Below are positions 29,801 to 41,822 of a stretch of DNA of 64,000 nt, piece by piece. Within the stretch, counting starts at the first letter, position 1. Every line of letters begins with the position of its first letter. The notes under the pieces are model-generated. The model saw nothing but the letters and a program-made list of their open reading frames with translations, searched no databases and was not told the origin of the DNA. The position numbers were made by a program, and so were the translations under genes. Source of the DNA: Phylloscopus collybita (Eukaryota > Chordata > Aves > Passeriformes > Phylloscopidae). The stretch spans positions 3,410,001-3,474,000 of the forward strand of contig JAJNNQ010000129.1 in NCBI GenBank assembly GCA_027886175.1. Direction: 5' to 3'.

Positions 29801-32587
29801 AATGAAACTTCCATGTTCCAAATATGATGTTTATAAACAACCTCAAAGTTCTAGATATTGAGTCATCTCTGGCTTTTGGCTTGCCTTCAGCTGAGGGGAT
29901 TTTACAGAGTGTGAGCAGGCACTGTTGGCGCTTTGCTGGCGCCCCGATCCCGCTGCAGCGTTTATGGAGAAACACGCGAACAGAATGGGAACACAGACCG
30001 TGCAGGCAGCCACAGAACTCACTTGGCACTGCACATGTCATTCTGGATTTCTCCCACAGTCTCTCCCCTGTTTTTCTCCTCTCTTTTTTTTTCTCTTCCC
30101 TTTGTTTTGTTGTTGTTGCTGTTTCGGGTTTCTTTAATCTCCATCAGGGCAACAAACACCTGCAGCCATCCAAAAGGCAGCCCTGGCTCCCCAGAACCCC
30201 CACGAAAGACCAGGGACTGTGCTTCACCAGCTGCCTCCTGATCTGTGGGGAGGTTTCCTCACTGGTGCCACTGCTGCCCACTCGTGACAACACCAGGCCA
30301 TGTGCAACTGTCCCATTCTTCTAAGCTCTGTGGTAATGAAGTGGAAAGTGACTACAAGCATTTTCCTGTCCTTAGGAAGAGGTGCACTGCACTGCCCAAG
30401 CTGAGCCAGAACACCAGTAAGTGCTAAAAAGGATGATGTTAAGTGAAGCTGGGTGTATAATGTGACTTTCAAAATGCAGGCAAATTAATTTTTAAGTATG
30501 AATCCCTTCTATATAGATTTTCCATTGTCAGGAATAAAACTGAAGAAGTGTCTGGTTAACTGGGAAAAGAACATAATATAAACCCTAAAGAAAACTATTC
30601 TTTCCCTTGTATCCATTCCTGTGAGCTTACAAAGACTCTCCCTTTAATGAGCACTTGCTTGCTAGAAGTGATGAATATTTCAGATGTTCTTTCAAAACAA
30701 ACATGGAGAACCTAATACAGTATTTATGGCACAGATGAATTTCCTAAATGAGTCACCCAATAACCAGAAGGAGCATTAAGGCATAAGTATGGAAAACTAT
30801 AAATAGTATACAAAAGGTACAGTATAATAGTGTGTATCACTTTTAGTCTTGTTTGTATCTGTCCAACCCATTTGCAACTGGAAAGAGCTGCTTATTTTCC
30901 CTGGTACAGAATCTGTGAATGGCTTGGTCCTCAGCAGCACACTTCGAACACGAGCCCCCTAAGTAAATAAACGTGCATCTATCAAAACTTAGGAGAGTTA
31001 GGAAAAAACCCAAAACTCCAGGCATCATTGGAAGAAAGTACTACAAATCCTCCTGTAAGTAACTTACGAATACTATTTGAAGAGAATAAAAATTAAAAAA
31101 GACATATTCTGTTGAAATTTTGTCAAATGTCAAAACCTGTATGCAATGGTCAGATGCTCTGAGCCACTACCAATCAGAAAATCAAACACTGAAGTCATAA
31201 TTCAACAGATAAGACAACACCACTTTACACAGCTGTCCCAGCAACAGCAGAAGCCAGGTTAGAGCCACATAACATAATGCCACATTTCTAAAAAATGCCC
31301 TAGTGAAGAAGTCTGCAAATTGAGATGCCCAGCCTCCCTTCTCCCACCCAAAACCAAAGGCCAACCCCAATCCGGCAATCAATGAGATGCCTTCAGAGGT
31401 ACTGCACCTTCTTTGGTGGATGCAATTGGACAAACTCTTAGGAAATGCACTTCAGCACCACAAAACAAATACAAATACTAGAAAACACAAAGAACAGTAC
31501 CTAAAACCAAAGAGAAAATACCACAGAATCAGCTCAGCGAAGGGAAAGTCAAACCAGGAATCAACCCAGGTCCAACAATTGACATGGATACACACACAGG
31601 ACCAGACAAGCCTTTCCATTCAAGAGCCAAGGGTGGAAAAAAAACCTTCAGAAGGCTTTTTGGAAAGGAGAGGAATGGCAGACTCATATTACATAGCAAC
31701 CTGCCAGGCCATCAAATCACAAACAGTGGCAAAATGAACTGAAGAGGAAAATCCCAAGACCAACCATGAGCCACGACTGCAGACAGACACCCAACACAGG
31801 GCCTGTGGCCAAAAAACCACATTTTCCACACTTTGCCAGAACAGGCATCACACCAATTACACATTATAAACTGACTCCTTTACAAACACTCCTTATTTTG
31901 CCTGCTACTGTCAACAGCACAAAAGACAGAATGAGCAAATACTTCAAGTTTTAGCTACACCCATGTAGTGTATTACAAAGAGCAGCAGTGTTAAAATGAG
32001 TAATTAAAATCATACCCAGAACAACAAAAATACTAATATTTTAATGGCTTGTTTCAATGCAAAAGAAGACCACTAACATTTGCTAGCATTGTACAATCAC
32101 AATTAGTGTTAGCACACAGGTAGGTGGTTTGCACAACTACTCCACATAAAAAGACAGACATCCTTGAGGTTGGACAGGTTATTTGCTCCTTCATCTTAAC
32201 TTTGGTTTGTCTTACCAAAGTTTCTGTAATGTGTAACAGTGACAACACAAATTTTAAGAAATTGGAACGTTTTCAAGTAAAATGACACCACAAACCAGTC
32301 AGCATTTATCAAATCCAGTATGTCCAATAACTTCTGAAATTTTAGTGTACTGAAACAATACTTAACTACCTTATTTAGCTAATGTAAGAGAATAGTTCAA
32401 CAAAGGAAGTTTAACAACATACTTTTTGTTTGAGTTTTCACTAGCTTCATCTTACCCATACCATCCATCTTACTTGCCCCATCCATCCTCCAATACGTTA
32501 GTTTGCAACAATTAATTAGTTAATTCTATTCAAAACATTCTAAAGATTAACTGAGAAAAGCAATATCAATACACTACTTGTTACATT

Positions 32588-32603
32588 AAAAAAAAAAAAA
32601 AAA
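32588..32603. repeat. Poly-A, 16 bases
   Basis: A short A homopolymer in TET1 intron 3, near the exon 3 acceptor side. Confidence 0.9.
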
Positions 32604-33236
32604 CAACCCCAAACAACCCAAAACATTAGCCATGAGTGTAGCAAGTCTGTATTTTGGTATAAAAACTAAGGCATTTGCATCTGCAAGACCAATCTTTTGT
32701 TATCATGAAAGATAACCATCTTAAAAGTGTGGAAGGAACATGTTACCACTGAAACTGAAGGTGGTTGTATGTTTACAGGATTTTCAGTTTCAGCTGAGGA
32801 ATTCTAAAGTTAAAAGAAAGAGAGGACATCAAAACTTCAGTAAAGTAAGTATAAAAATTCCACTCTTGTTAACTTGGCTTGCAGTTTAACGTTGACTTCT
32901 CACATGAAATTTCAGATGCCATAAAACCTAAAAACATTTAACTATTACCTTTGGAGTATGAAACTAGGAACAGAAGAAATTAAAGGGAACGTTCAATGAA
33001 AGGGAAAGCAAACTTTCGGTCTGCAGACTTGTGCAGGGAGGTTCAAATATGTCTACAACATGCTGGAGAGAAAGAGGAAAGAAAGGACATGTTCTGTGCT
33101 TTTAAAATTAGCTAATCTGCTTAATAGCTGGAAAGCGCCGCTACCCAGCGTTTAACCCTTTGCCTTCCTGGGCTGTATGACAAGAAAATGCTGCTCAGAA
33201 TGGGAGGGGATAAATATCAAAGCAATCATCGGTTAC

Positions 33237-33287
33237 CTTTAAAACTCTTTGCTTCCTCCTCTGGGGCCTTTTGTTTTCTGTTAGAAC
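33237..33287 (-). CDS. TET1: TET1 exon 3, 51-bp microexon (residues 644-660)
   Basis: This short exon encodes VLTENKRPQRRKQRVLK. It lies between the acceptor TTTTTTTAG and the donor GTAACC, and is phase 0 at both ends. It matches the basic linker just after the CXXC finger in human TET1 (VIKENKRPQREKKPKVLK, from memory). The linker is highly charged and joins the CXXC module to the long exon 4. Because the exon is symmetric (51 nt, phase 0-0), skipping it would keep the reading frame. It lies only about 75 bp downstream, in the minus direction, of an intronic CpG island. Confidence 0.93.
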
Positions 33288-33359
33288 CTAAAAAAACATC
33301 AAATTGCAGAGTATAAGTTGTGGTCAAAAAGGCAGGCAGACACCTCCGATTTTTATTAT

Positions 33360-34120
33360 GGAACAGCGATATTTCTGCAATACCCCGAGTGCTTTACACG
33401 CGGCCCTTCCACGGGCCGGCGGCGGCTCCCGGCGGCCCGTCCGCCGCCCCCGCGGCGCCCCTCACATCGCGGGAGCCCCGCGTTCCCCCTCACGGCGGCG
33501 GCCCTGCCCCGCCATCTTTGCTTCCTGCCGCAGCGGCGGCCGCGCGGGCGCGCGCCGCGTGCGGCCCGCGGGAGCGCGCAGCGCCCCGCAGCGCCCCCCC
33601 GCGGCCTCCCGCCCGAACAAAGGGGCTCCCGCAAGAGCCGGCACGGACCCGCCGCGCTCGCGGAGCCGGCGCCGCCCCGCGACCCGGGCACGGCCCAGGC
33701 GCTGCGGGCCACCCGCCCCGGGCGCCGGGGCCGGGCTCGCTCGGCTTGGCGAGGGCTGCAATGAGAACGGGGTCAGGCGAGGACACGGCCCCCGTGCACC
33801 CGCACGCGTGCGCACACCGTGCGCACCGACCCTCTCCGGGAGCAGAACTGGGGACGCACGGCCGGGCACCGGCGGCCGTGCTGGGGGGCTCCGCAGCCGG
33901 ATCGTCCTGGAAGGAGTGGAAATCGCCGCTCACCTGGTGGGGGCCGCAGCCACAGGGCCTGCCCTCACCTGCTCTCCCAAGCCGAGGGGACGCGACGCTA
34001 CACCAGCCCCCTCCAAAATCTCAGCCTGGGGCCAGGAGCCCAGCGCCCACCGGGCTCAACAGCCGGCAGCCCCTGCGCTCCCACCGCAGGCCCGCTGAAA
34101 GATACTCCTCCTACAGCACC
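33360..34120 (-). promoter_or_regulatory. TET1: Intronic CpG island, candidate short-TET1 promoter
   Basis: This stretch of about 750 bp is extremely CpG rich and lies in TET1 intron 2, immediately 5' of exon 3 in the gene's direction. On the minus strand it has two strong donors: CCACCAG then GTGAGC (exon end at 33934) and GAGAGCAG then GTGAGG (exon end at 33969). These could close an alternative first exon. Two TGCGCA palindromes (33809-33814 and 33820-33825), resembling NRF1 half-sites, lie within it. Mammalian TET1 has a short form made from an internal promoter downstream of the CXXC exon (established knowledge). That this island does the same is inference, and it could instead be an intragenic enhancer. 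Confidence 0.5.
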
Positions 34121-35472
34121 CCACAGAACAAATCTACTGCCAAGGGACTGCGATGAGAACTGGCCACCATATAAACAGCAAGTGCAGTTATTCTCCCGCA
34201 ACTCCACCTGCTTAAAACGTTCATCCGGACGGAAGGAGGACGGAGGGGTCACAGCTCTACCAGTTGTCACAGCGAGCCCTCAGGGATCACACAGACATTT
34301 GCTAACTAGGGACAACAAACAAATAACAACGTACAAATAACATCGAAGCATTCACTGAAACAAGTCGCAGTTGACATCTAAACCAGAACGTTGGCCACGG
34401 ATTGATGCACTAAAGATAAAAACCACCTTTTCATCAGCTACAGACTGCAATCTGTTTTCTTATCTAGTGCTACACTGTAATGTAATCACTGTCCACTTAT
34501 TGGTGCAAATCAGTTAAATAGCAGAAATGCTCAGGCAAGGACACACAACTCATTCCCCAGTGTAGCAATTAAACCAGAGAAAGCTGTTGCCCATTTTTTG
34601 TTGTCTGATGCTACCTTGTATCTAAGCTCTTCATTTGTTGCACCAGAATGTGTATTAAATAGGATTTAGTATAAGGTAAAAATTAAAATACAAATTTATG
34701 GTTTTTTTCCCCAAATAGCCCAAGTCTGCAAGGGTCTTCTTGGACATTAAAAATAAGAGAGTGGAAATCACATACACTTAGTGATTTGATTCTTCTCCAT
34801 AGTTTTGACTATTAAGATGCTTTATAATACACGGGGTGGAAAGGAACAGTGTTTTGTTTGCTTAGAAACCTAAGACTCCATATTCTGATTTAGTCCCCAG
34901 ACTGGTACATGCACTGGACAGTAGTTTCAGGTTTCCTTGTAACCTCATGTTAGGGGTCCTCAGACACAAGGAAGGAAAGAAACCTCTTCAAGCAATTTCC
35001 CCATAAAAGCTTTAAGAACCAACACAGAAAATAAGGAGCAGTGAAGAAGCAACTTGTTAAATGCAGCCTCCGAAAATAACTAGAGCACAAACAAATCCAT
35101 CTCAGCGTAATTTAGGTTGCATTATAGTCCACAGACAGGAATACAGAGAAATGGCAAAGTACCGTGAGCTGTAATTATGTAACACTCCCGCAGATTATGA
35201 GTGTCTGTGTAAAATAAGAGTAAAGTGCACAACTCCAACTCCCTGCCCTGCATCGGTTGGGTAGGGCAGGCTTTACTCATCACACACGATACCAAACTCC
35301 TCTAGCTGTGTGCTATCCCCTTACAAGTATCACATTCAGGAGTGTTTTTATGTGCATTCATCTTAAAATTCAACTGGCTTAAATATTTCTGGAGTCTATA
35401 GTAAAATAAATACCACAAAGTCTAAATTTCTTGATTATAGCCAGGCCTGGCTGGAAAACAAGAATTCCATTT

Positions 35473-35476
<4 letters not shown>

Positions 35477-35519
<43 letters not shown>
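35477..35519. repeat. Poly-T, 43 bases
   Basis: A perfect T homopolymer in TET1 intron 2. Confidence 0.97.
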
Positions 35520-35520
<1 letters not shown>

Positions 35521-35574
35521 AGATTTCAACACTTGGTTTTGTTCCAAAGCAGAGCAAAACTTTCAAAAATTCAA

Positions 35575-35640
35575 GAGGAGACAGACGGGATGTGGAAGAT
35601 CAAAGTTCAAGTCCCTGGTCTGCATCAGGCAAAAAGCCCT
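35575..35640 (+). repeat. Further copy of one arm of the palindromic repeat
   Basis: GGGATGTGGAAGATCAAAGT followed by TCAAGTCCCTGGTCTGCATC matches the right arm at 39069-39100. It lies just after the long poly-T. Confidence 0.5.
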
Positions 35641-36179
35641 TACCACCAACATCTTCTAATAATTCTAATCCCCTTTTTAAGTTTTAAACAGAAATTTCAT
35701 TTCTCAAGCCTCGAGAAACTTAAATAGTTGCATTAAGACAGATAGTAGCCGTGAAATGTTCCTGTTCATTCAGCATTTTCCGTTCAAGGAATGGCTTACT
35801 GGAAAGTTCCCAACCAACTTGAATTGCAGCATCCTTTTTTAATATGTCTGGGTTTTTCAGCAGTGTGTTAAAAACCCACAGACAAGCAGGCCCTTATTGT
35901 TATTTAATATTTCACGTTACTCCGATTACAGCTATTAAATAAGATGTCTGGAGACACCTTGGGCATTTTTTTGGTCACTTTGTACAGGTCCCTGTAGACC
36001 TGTAGTCTAGAACTAAATCTAGCCATTTAGTTCTAACAGGAATTAAAGCTCTCCCCAGCAAATGCTGCCAACCCAAGAGGGCTCCCTGCCCAGGAAGAAC
36101 CCTAACATGCTGTGGGCACCTTGCCTTGACAAGCCCCGCAGAAAGCAGCCTCGGAGATGAGGACACCTCAGCAGCAGCC

Positions 36180-36420
36180 CTGGAAGTTTATGGCTTTTCG
36201 GGCAAGAGGAGCTGTGGGGTGAGGAACCGCAGAAGTTCAGCTCGGCAAGCAGAGCTGCTCGGCCTGGCGGGGCAGGACAAGAGCTCCCCCAGGAGAGCGC
36301 TGCCAGCCGGAGCCGCTGCGCTCCGAGCCGCCCCGCAGAGCCCGGCTCCAGCCGGCAGCACCTGCCTGCCAGAAACGGCAATCCTTTGGCCGTGGAGAAA
36401 AAAAAAATAAGCCTCGAGCC
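36180..36420. promoter_or_regulatory. Small CpG-rich islet in TET1 intron 2
   Basis: About 240 bp are locally G+C and CpG rich in otherwise AT-rich intron. There is no recognisable exon in it. It may be a regulatory element or a decayed repeat. Confidence 0.3.
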
Positions 36421-38889
36421 GCCTTTCCTGGCCACATGCTACTTTTGAAGCCTACCAAATCCTCGCTCCACACTGCAATTCATGAAGACGGCCCTGACAG
36501 TGTGCGATGCAATGACAGCAAAGCAGACCAATCCTTGGCATTAAATCTGCTTCCTGGAACAAAATAGCTGTGAAATAGCCGTCAGTAACTGCAATACTGT
36601 TTCAGAAAACAGCAGTCCTTAAAGACAAGACAAAAATGTGGCGGCATCATAATCCTGTGTGGGTCAGCTTTACAAACTCTTCCCTGTGAAGTATTCCAGC
36701 ATTATTCCTTCTGAGAGGGACAGCGAGCCAAGATAAAGCCTTCTTCCTCCTCTTATGAAAGCTTCCTTACATTTCATTTACTAGGCTGCTCTTTCAAAAA
36801 AATTCAATAAGCAAAAAAATGTTTTCCCTTATATATTTGAGGATTCTTCTTTACCAGCTCCAAACCAAACAGGCACAGTGTGAATTCCTCAGAAGAGGGG
36901 CATTATATGCAACAATATTGCTACAGGCAGGGGCTGGGAACTAGAGCCCACAATGCCTTATCCAGACTTTCATGATGTCACATCCCTGCAAAACCTATTA
37001 CATTCAGGAAGGTACAGTATCACTGAAGGTTTATGTGGTTGTTATTTTTAAATGGTATTTTTCAAGTCCAATATAATTTTCAAATCTTTATCTGGATTAT
37101 GTGTGAATTAATGGAAATAACAGTAACCTAACTAATGCCAGTTCCAAACATGCAACTGATATTCTGCAAGGGCTGAGTGCACCCGTGGCCATGGGTGTTG
37201 GAACATGCACTTCAGTTTTCATTCATGGCTTCTACCAGGCCTCACTCCCTGAAACTGTAAATCCACATAAGTTCTTAAAGAAAACCAACACGTTTTCTTT
37301 CATAAGCAGCAGGTATGGACTGCCAACCCCCACAGTGGCTATACAGCCATTTAAAGCACACAGCTCTCCCTGACTTCACTGGGACTTTGGCATTTTTTAG
37401 TTAGAATGGAGAGAGATGATTCCTTTAAGGCAAAACTCCAACATTTAAACTATGCTCCCGCTCTATCCCCCTACACCCTCCTCCCAGTGAATCACCTCCA
37501 AAAAATGCTTACATTCCACCAACATGAGAGAAAGAAGCTCAACTCTTCTGAACAGGGAACACACTGAAGCCAACTTCATTTCTTTTAATTATTTGTGTTC
37601 ACTTTCCATACCATGGACAGAGACCTACAGTTTTGGGGTTTCCCCAGCTGCCTTCTATTTGAAACACATTACTGTCACGGATGTCTCAGTACTACCACTC
37701 TGGGAAAACAATGGAATTCCCAGCAATCTTACCTAAAGGACAGCTGCTAAACTGAGTGACAGCATTCCCCATCCCCAGCACCTTCCCCTGTATCTCAACA
37801 CCTTGAAAGAGCTGATTTAACATTGTAGAAATGCTTTCTCATTTCCTCAGAGCACAGTTTCTAGAAATTGAGAACGAAGCAAGGCCTCTTTCTAGGAATA
37901 TCTGAAAAGGCACCAGGTTCATTCAAATACAGTTTTATAAGAAAATACCTGACATGTTCTTGAACATCAGGAATACTTCATTTCCTCCATGCAGCACCCT
38001 GAAATTTTATACAGAATTTAAAAAGAAATGAAGGATGCCTCTGGTGCAGCTCTGGAGGCATCATACAGAATGTGAACAGTCTAATGAAATAAAAGCATAC
38101 CAAAATAAAAGCTGCCAAAGAAAAGAATAAAAACAAGGAATCTCTCACAAAGAAAGTAAAAGGAGTGCCCAGAGAGGACAAAGGTGAAGGGGCAAAGCTA
38201 ATCTGCAAGGAGAAGGTCAGGCTGAGCAACAAGAAAAGAAGTATGTTTAGCCTGGAAAAGAAAGGTTGACAGAAAAGCTGGAGTGCTTCCTTTCACTGAC
38301 CCTGCCAAAACTCTTTTTAAACATGGCTTTTAGATCACTTCCTACCTCAACTCCATGAATCCTCTCCCATGAACTTTTCTTCAATCCCACTGACTAAATA
38401 CATAAAAGGACAATGCCACTACTCTTTTGCTGTAAAAAGTCAGGATAAGTCTCTACCACCTTTATTGTTCTAGTATCTATCTTAAGTGACATTACAGCTG
38501 TCCCTCTCCTCACTAATTTTTTAAGAGCACTGAGGAGCAGTTGAGACAGGAGCTTTTTTAATGAATTCTGAGCCAAACTGTTTAAGCCTAGTTCCCTAAA
38601 ACATCACACCTTAAGATACACTTCCACCACAAAGGGGAATATATCATATCCCCTCACTGCTACAGGATTCTTCTTTCTGCTTGCCTGCCTTAAAACCAGA
38701 ACAGACTTCTGTGCCAACCCTGGTGAGCACAGGACAGAGCAGTGGAAACAGGAGGTCCCCTGAGATCTCCGTGGCTGATGGGAATTTCTGCCTGCTGTAA
38801 GAACACTCCATTTGAACGAAATTGCTCTTGAGAAAGGCTTTGCAGGTGCATTCTCCCTAGTGTGAACTGCTCCACTCAGAGTACACACC

Positions 38890-39130
38890 AGTGCAGAGAC
38901 TTGAACCTCAGTTTCCCACATCCCAAGGCAAATGTCCCAGTGATTTAATTAACAAGACAGCCTCTCTCCCTCTGTGGTTCAGCTACTATTGGATCATATG
39001 AAGAGAACACTCCCAGCAGGACCTGGCATTGCAGAGTCTCACTGCAGCTCAGAGGTCAGGGAATTCTGTTGGGATGTGGGAAATCTATGTTCAACTCCCT
39101 ACTTACCTGATTTAAGCCTGATCTTGAAAC
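38890..39130. repeat. Ancient palindromic repeat
   Basis: The left arm (about 38895-38925: ACTTGAACCTCAGTTTCCCA then CATCCC) and the right arm (about 39069-39100: GGGATGTGGGAAATCTATGT then TCAACTCCCT) are inverted copies, with a 13-base perfect match (TTTCCCACATCCC). I recall similar palindromic elements from other sauropsid genomes but cannot name the family with certainty. Confidence 0.55.
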
Positions 39131-39239
39131 TGAAATCCCTCAGAAGGTCACTGCTGTTATCACATGAGCATATAGATTGTCTTTTCCCCTCCTCTTTGTT
39201 CCAAAAGTTATGACCTGGGTTATAAAAGGCTGATGGGTC

Positions 39240-39380
39240 AGAAAAATGAGTAAGAAACACAGAAAAAGAAAGTAGGTATGGGGAATGTGGTAAAAGACAA
39301 AGTGAGAGAGGAAAGAGAAGTGAAATGAGAGAAACAGAAGAATAGACAATTAGAAAGGCAGAGAGATGTGAAAGGGGAAA
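39240..39380. repeat. Purine-rich tract
   Basis: About 140 bases of mostly A and G on the plus strand, which makes the TET1 pre-mRNA strand pyrimidine-rich. It lies about 510 bases downstream of the exon 2 donor. Confidence 0.6.
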
Positions 39381-39893
39381 ATGCAGCTACAACTTGGTCC
39401 TGAGGTTTATAAACTGACTTCCACCAAATCTGTCATCACAAGCAAATTACTTTAAGTGAACTAAAGAGCAGACAACCTGCCTTCCTCTGCTTTTAGCATC
39501 CAGTATTTTAAAATACCAACACTGTCGCTAGTAATTCAGTCTCCTAAGACTACCCTCAATCACCCTCCTCCCTGAATTTTGCGCTTAAATCTTTCTCATT
39601 TCTTTATGCACTCCAATTAATCCATTGTTTTGGCCAACCAATGTCTGGGACACAGAGTTAAAGCCACATTTACCTTTGATTTTATGGATTGACACACCAG
39701 GAACAAGACTAACTCCAGCTCACTCTAACCTACACTTCTGTAAATGACAAGAGGACGTTACTGTACAACCTGTTAGCACCAACAGTAACCCTGAACTCTC
39801 TAAAGCTGTCATGTGGCCAGCATTTCCCTTTGCAGAACTTTAAGAGGCACCTCAAGCTTCAAAAGAGTGATTTAATCTGCTTCTTTGTCTTAC

Positions 39894-41822
39894 CTCAAAA
39901 GGTAGAGTGACTGGTGGTGGTGGCTTTTTCAGCTCTTCACATTTTCTCTTCTTACATATCCGGTGACTGGTTTTGCGCTTCCTGCAACAGCTGCACTCCT
40001 CGCAGTTTGTTTTCCGCAGACAGGGCTCACAGACTCCACAACGCCTTCGCTTCTTCTTCTCCAGCATAGGGAGCAGAGATGAATATGGAACAGGATAATC
40101 ACTAGCTGGATTTTTAAGGGAGGATGGCCCTGAGGCCTCAACTGCTTCAGTCTTGTTGCTCACGTTGTCCTGAACCAAATTCAAGCTTGCTCCGACACTT
40201 CCCAGCTGTGATGAATAATCATGATACTGCAGTCTTGAGTCAGCTGGCAAATCTGCATTTATGGCTTTTTCTGAGGCAAGAGCAGAGATCTCCATGCTTG
40301 AAGGCAACTCTGAAACAAAACCTGCAGAGAACTGTCCAGAGCTCTCAGCAGAGATTTTATCAACTGTGCATTTTTCTAAATCTGAAGATAAAGTGGGGAC
40401 ATATCCCGAATTCAAAATTAATGTCTCTGCATCAATACATTTGACAAGCTGTTCAATGTCCTCTACTTCAATATTGTTTAAAGAGGTATTGGAGACTGGT
40501 TCACATACTGTAAATATGTTCTTTGTGTCAAATTCTGAAGTTGTTTTTGTAAAGCTCAAATCTGAATTTGAATCAAGTTCTTTGTGAATGGGCACAAAAT
40601 CCACAACCAGTTTCATGGGGTATTCTGCAAGTGAGCTTGCACCTCCGAAATGTAAAAGCAAATTTGATTCAGAGGCAGCTACAGAACTGGAATTTGAACC
40701 AATGTCCTTATTCTCAGACTTCAAATCCCAGCCTGCCTTCAAGCAGGAATCTGCAAGTGACCTTGCATCTTCTAATAAAAGTTCTTGTGAGTTAAACTCA
40801 GAGATAACTAGAGATGCAGAATCCAAGTCTTGTTCTTCCCTAGGTAGCACCATGTCCAACCCTGCTCCAATGTGGAATTTGGCAAGTGTGACCGACTCTA
40901 TCAGTACTGCTGAGCTGAGGTCTGAGGTATCAACAGAGCTGGAGTCAGGTTCTGTACTGTTAGGCACCACACTGAAGGGAGCATCTGCATGCACCTTTGA
41001 GTTTGATTCAGAGGCAATTACAGAGTCAGAAGGGGAAGATGGAAGCACCAGCGCAGCACTTTCAACAAATGCTTCAGCCAAACTACCCGTATCAAAATCA
41101 CTGGGTATCTGCTCACAGGACAGGTCTGCATGCCTAGATTTCACCTCTGAAGCTTCTGTACCATCATCAGTTACTTGGCTGTTTGGCATGGAGGAATCTG
41201 TTTCAGGTATTTCTACCTCCTTGATCTGACTGGCACCTGGGGTAACAGGCTCTTCACCTGCAATATACAGACAGCCTTCTACAGGCAGAGCAGCTAACTC
41301 ATTTTGAGCTAAATCTTGTTTCAAAGCTATTTCACCTGTTTGTTCATTTTTCTCTTCTGCTACTGCCAGGGCTTCTTGTTCATGTTTTTCCTTTGTTTCT
41401 AGCCTTTTTTGTGCTGCAGCTTTCCTGGGTTTTGCAATTATTGGAGCTTGGGACAGTCTCCGGGAGAAGGATCGGTTACGGAGAGACATTGTAAAGCCAT
41501 TGATGCTGAAAGAATCCTGGCCGTGGAAGAGGATATTGTCAGCTTTCTCCAAACTCACCCAGGATGCTCCAGACAAGGTTCTGCTTACACTGCTCCTGAG
41601 AAGTCTACCTGAAGAGCTCATGATTGGTTTCTTTTCTTGCTGCTTTTTCTTAACATCTTTTTCTTGCACTGGCTTTTTACCTTTTCCAGAACTAACAGCT
41701 TTTGTGGAAGTCTTTGTGGTTTTCTTTCTCACTTGGCTAGATTTCTTTTTGCTCTGGTTGGTTTTCCTTTTGCCTAACTCTTCTTTTTTGGCTGATCTGG
41801 AAGGCCTCGCATGGTGAGCCAT
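39894..41822 (-). CDS. TET1: TET1 exon 2: N-terminus and CXXC zinc finger (residues 1-643)
   Basis: This is the first coding exon. The ATG at 41820-41822 is preceded in frame by a TAA at 41844-41846, which fixes the start. The 643 codons end exactly at a donor (TTTTGAG then GTAAGA), phase 0. Residues 1-75 are Lys/Arg rich, and HARPSR near the N-terminus matches mammalian TET1. A second conserved patch, [20 protein letters not shown], spans residues 108-127. Residues 130-585 are acidic, Ser-rich, probably disordered and contain an imperfect tandem repeat. The CXXC finger spans about 588-632 and starts CGVCEPC at 595-601, with further cysteines at 607, 610, 612, 613, 623 and 628. It binds CpG-rich DNA in mammalian TET1. 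The exon may start at 41824, after the acceptor CTGCTCCGCAG, or at 41945, after TTTTTCTGTTTCAG. The exon number follows the human gene and assumes one non-coding exon upstream. Confidence 0.96.
40512..40943 (-). repeat. TET1: Imperfect tandem repeat of about 42 codons inside TET1 exon 2
   Basis: Residues 294-334, 335-375 and 376-417 align as units of 41-42 residues, followed by a partial unit to about 437. Matching positions include [28 protein letters not shown] and [15 protein letters not shown] more diverged unit may start at residue 246 ([21 protein letters not shown]). The segment is acidic, Ser-rich and probably disordered. Confidence 0.7.

Larger units (their letters stand above)
19436..33236 (-). 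other. TET1 intron 3
   Basis: This intron of 13.8 kb is the largest in the window. It contains a (TA)n tract (22493-22546), a CR1 remnant (25790-26150), a (TAAAA)n array (26662-26823) and a short poly-A (32588-32603). No open frame here looks like a conserved protein. Confidence 0.9.
33288..39893 (-). other. TET1 intron 2
   Basis: This intron of 6.6 kb begins after the CXXC exon. It holds a CpG island next to exon 3, a 43-base poly-T, a small CpG-rich islet (36180-36420), copies of a palindromic repeat and a purine-rich tract (39240-39380). Confidence 0.9.

Noticed and set aside
33304..34340. Long open frames of 148-278 codons on both strands
   Set aside because: They lie in a CpG island where AT-rich stop codons are rare. 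They overlap each other in several frames, are Pro/Arg/Ala-rich and resemble no protein family.
40588..41229. 213-codon plus-strand open frame
   Set aside because: It is the antisense shadow of TET1 exon 2.
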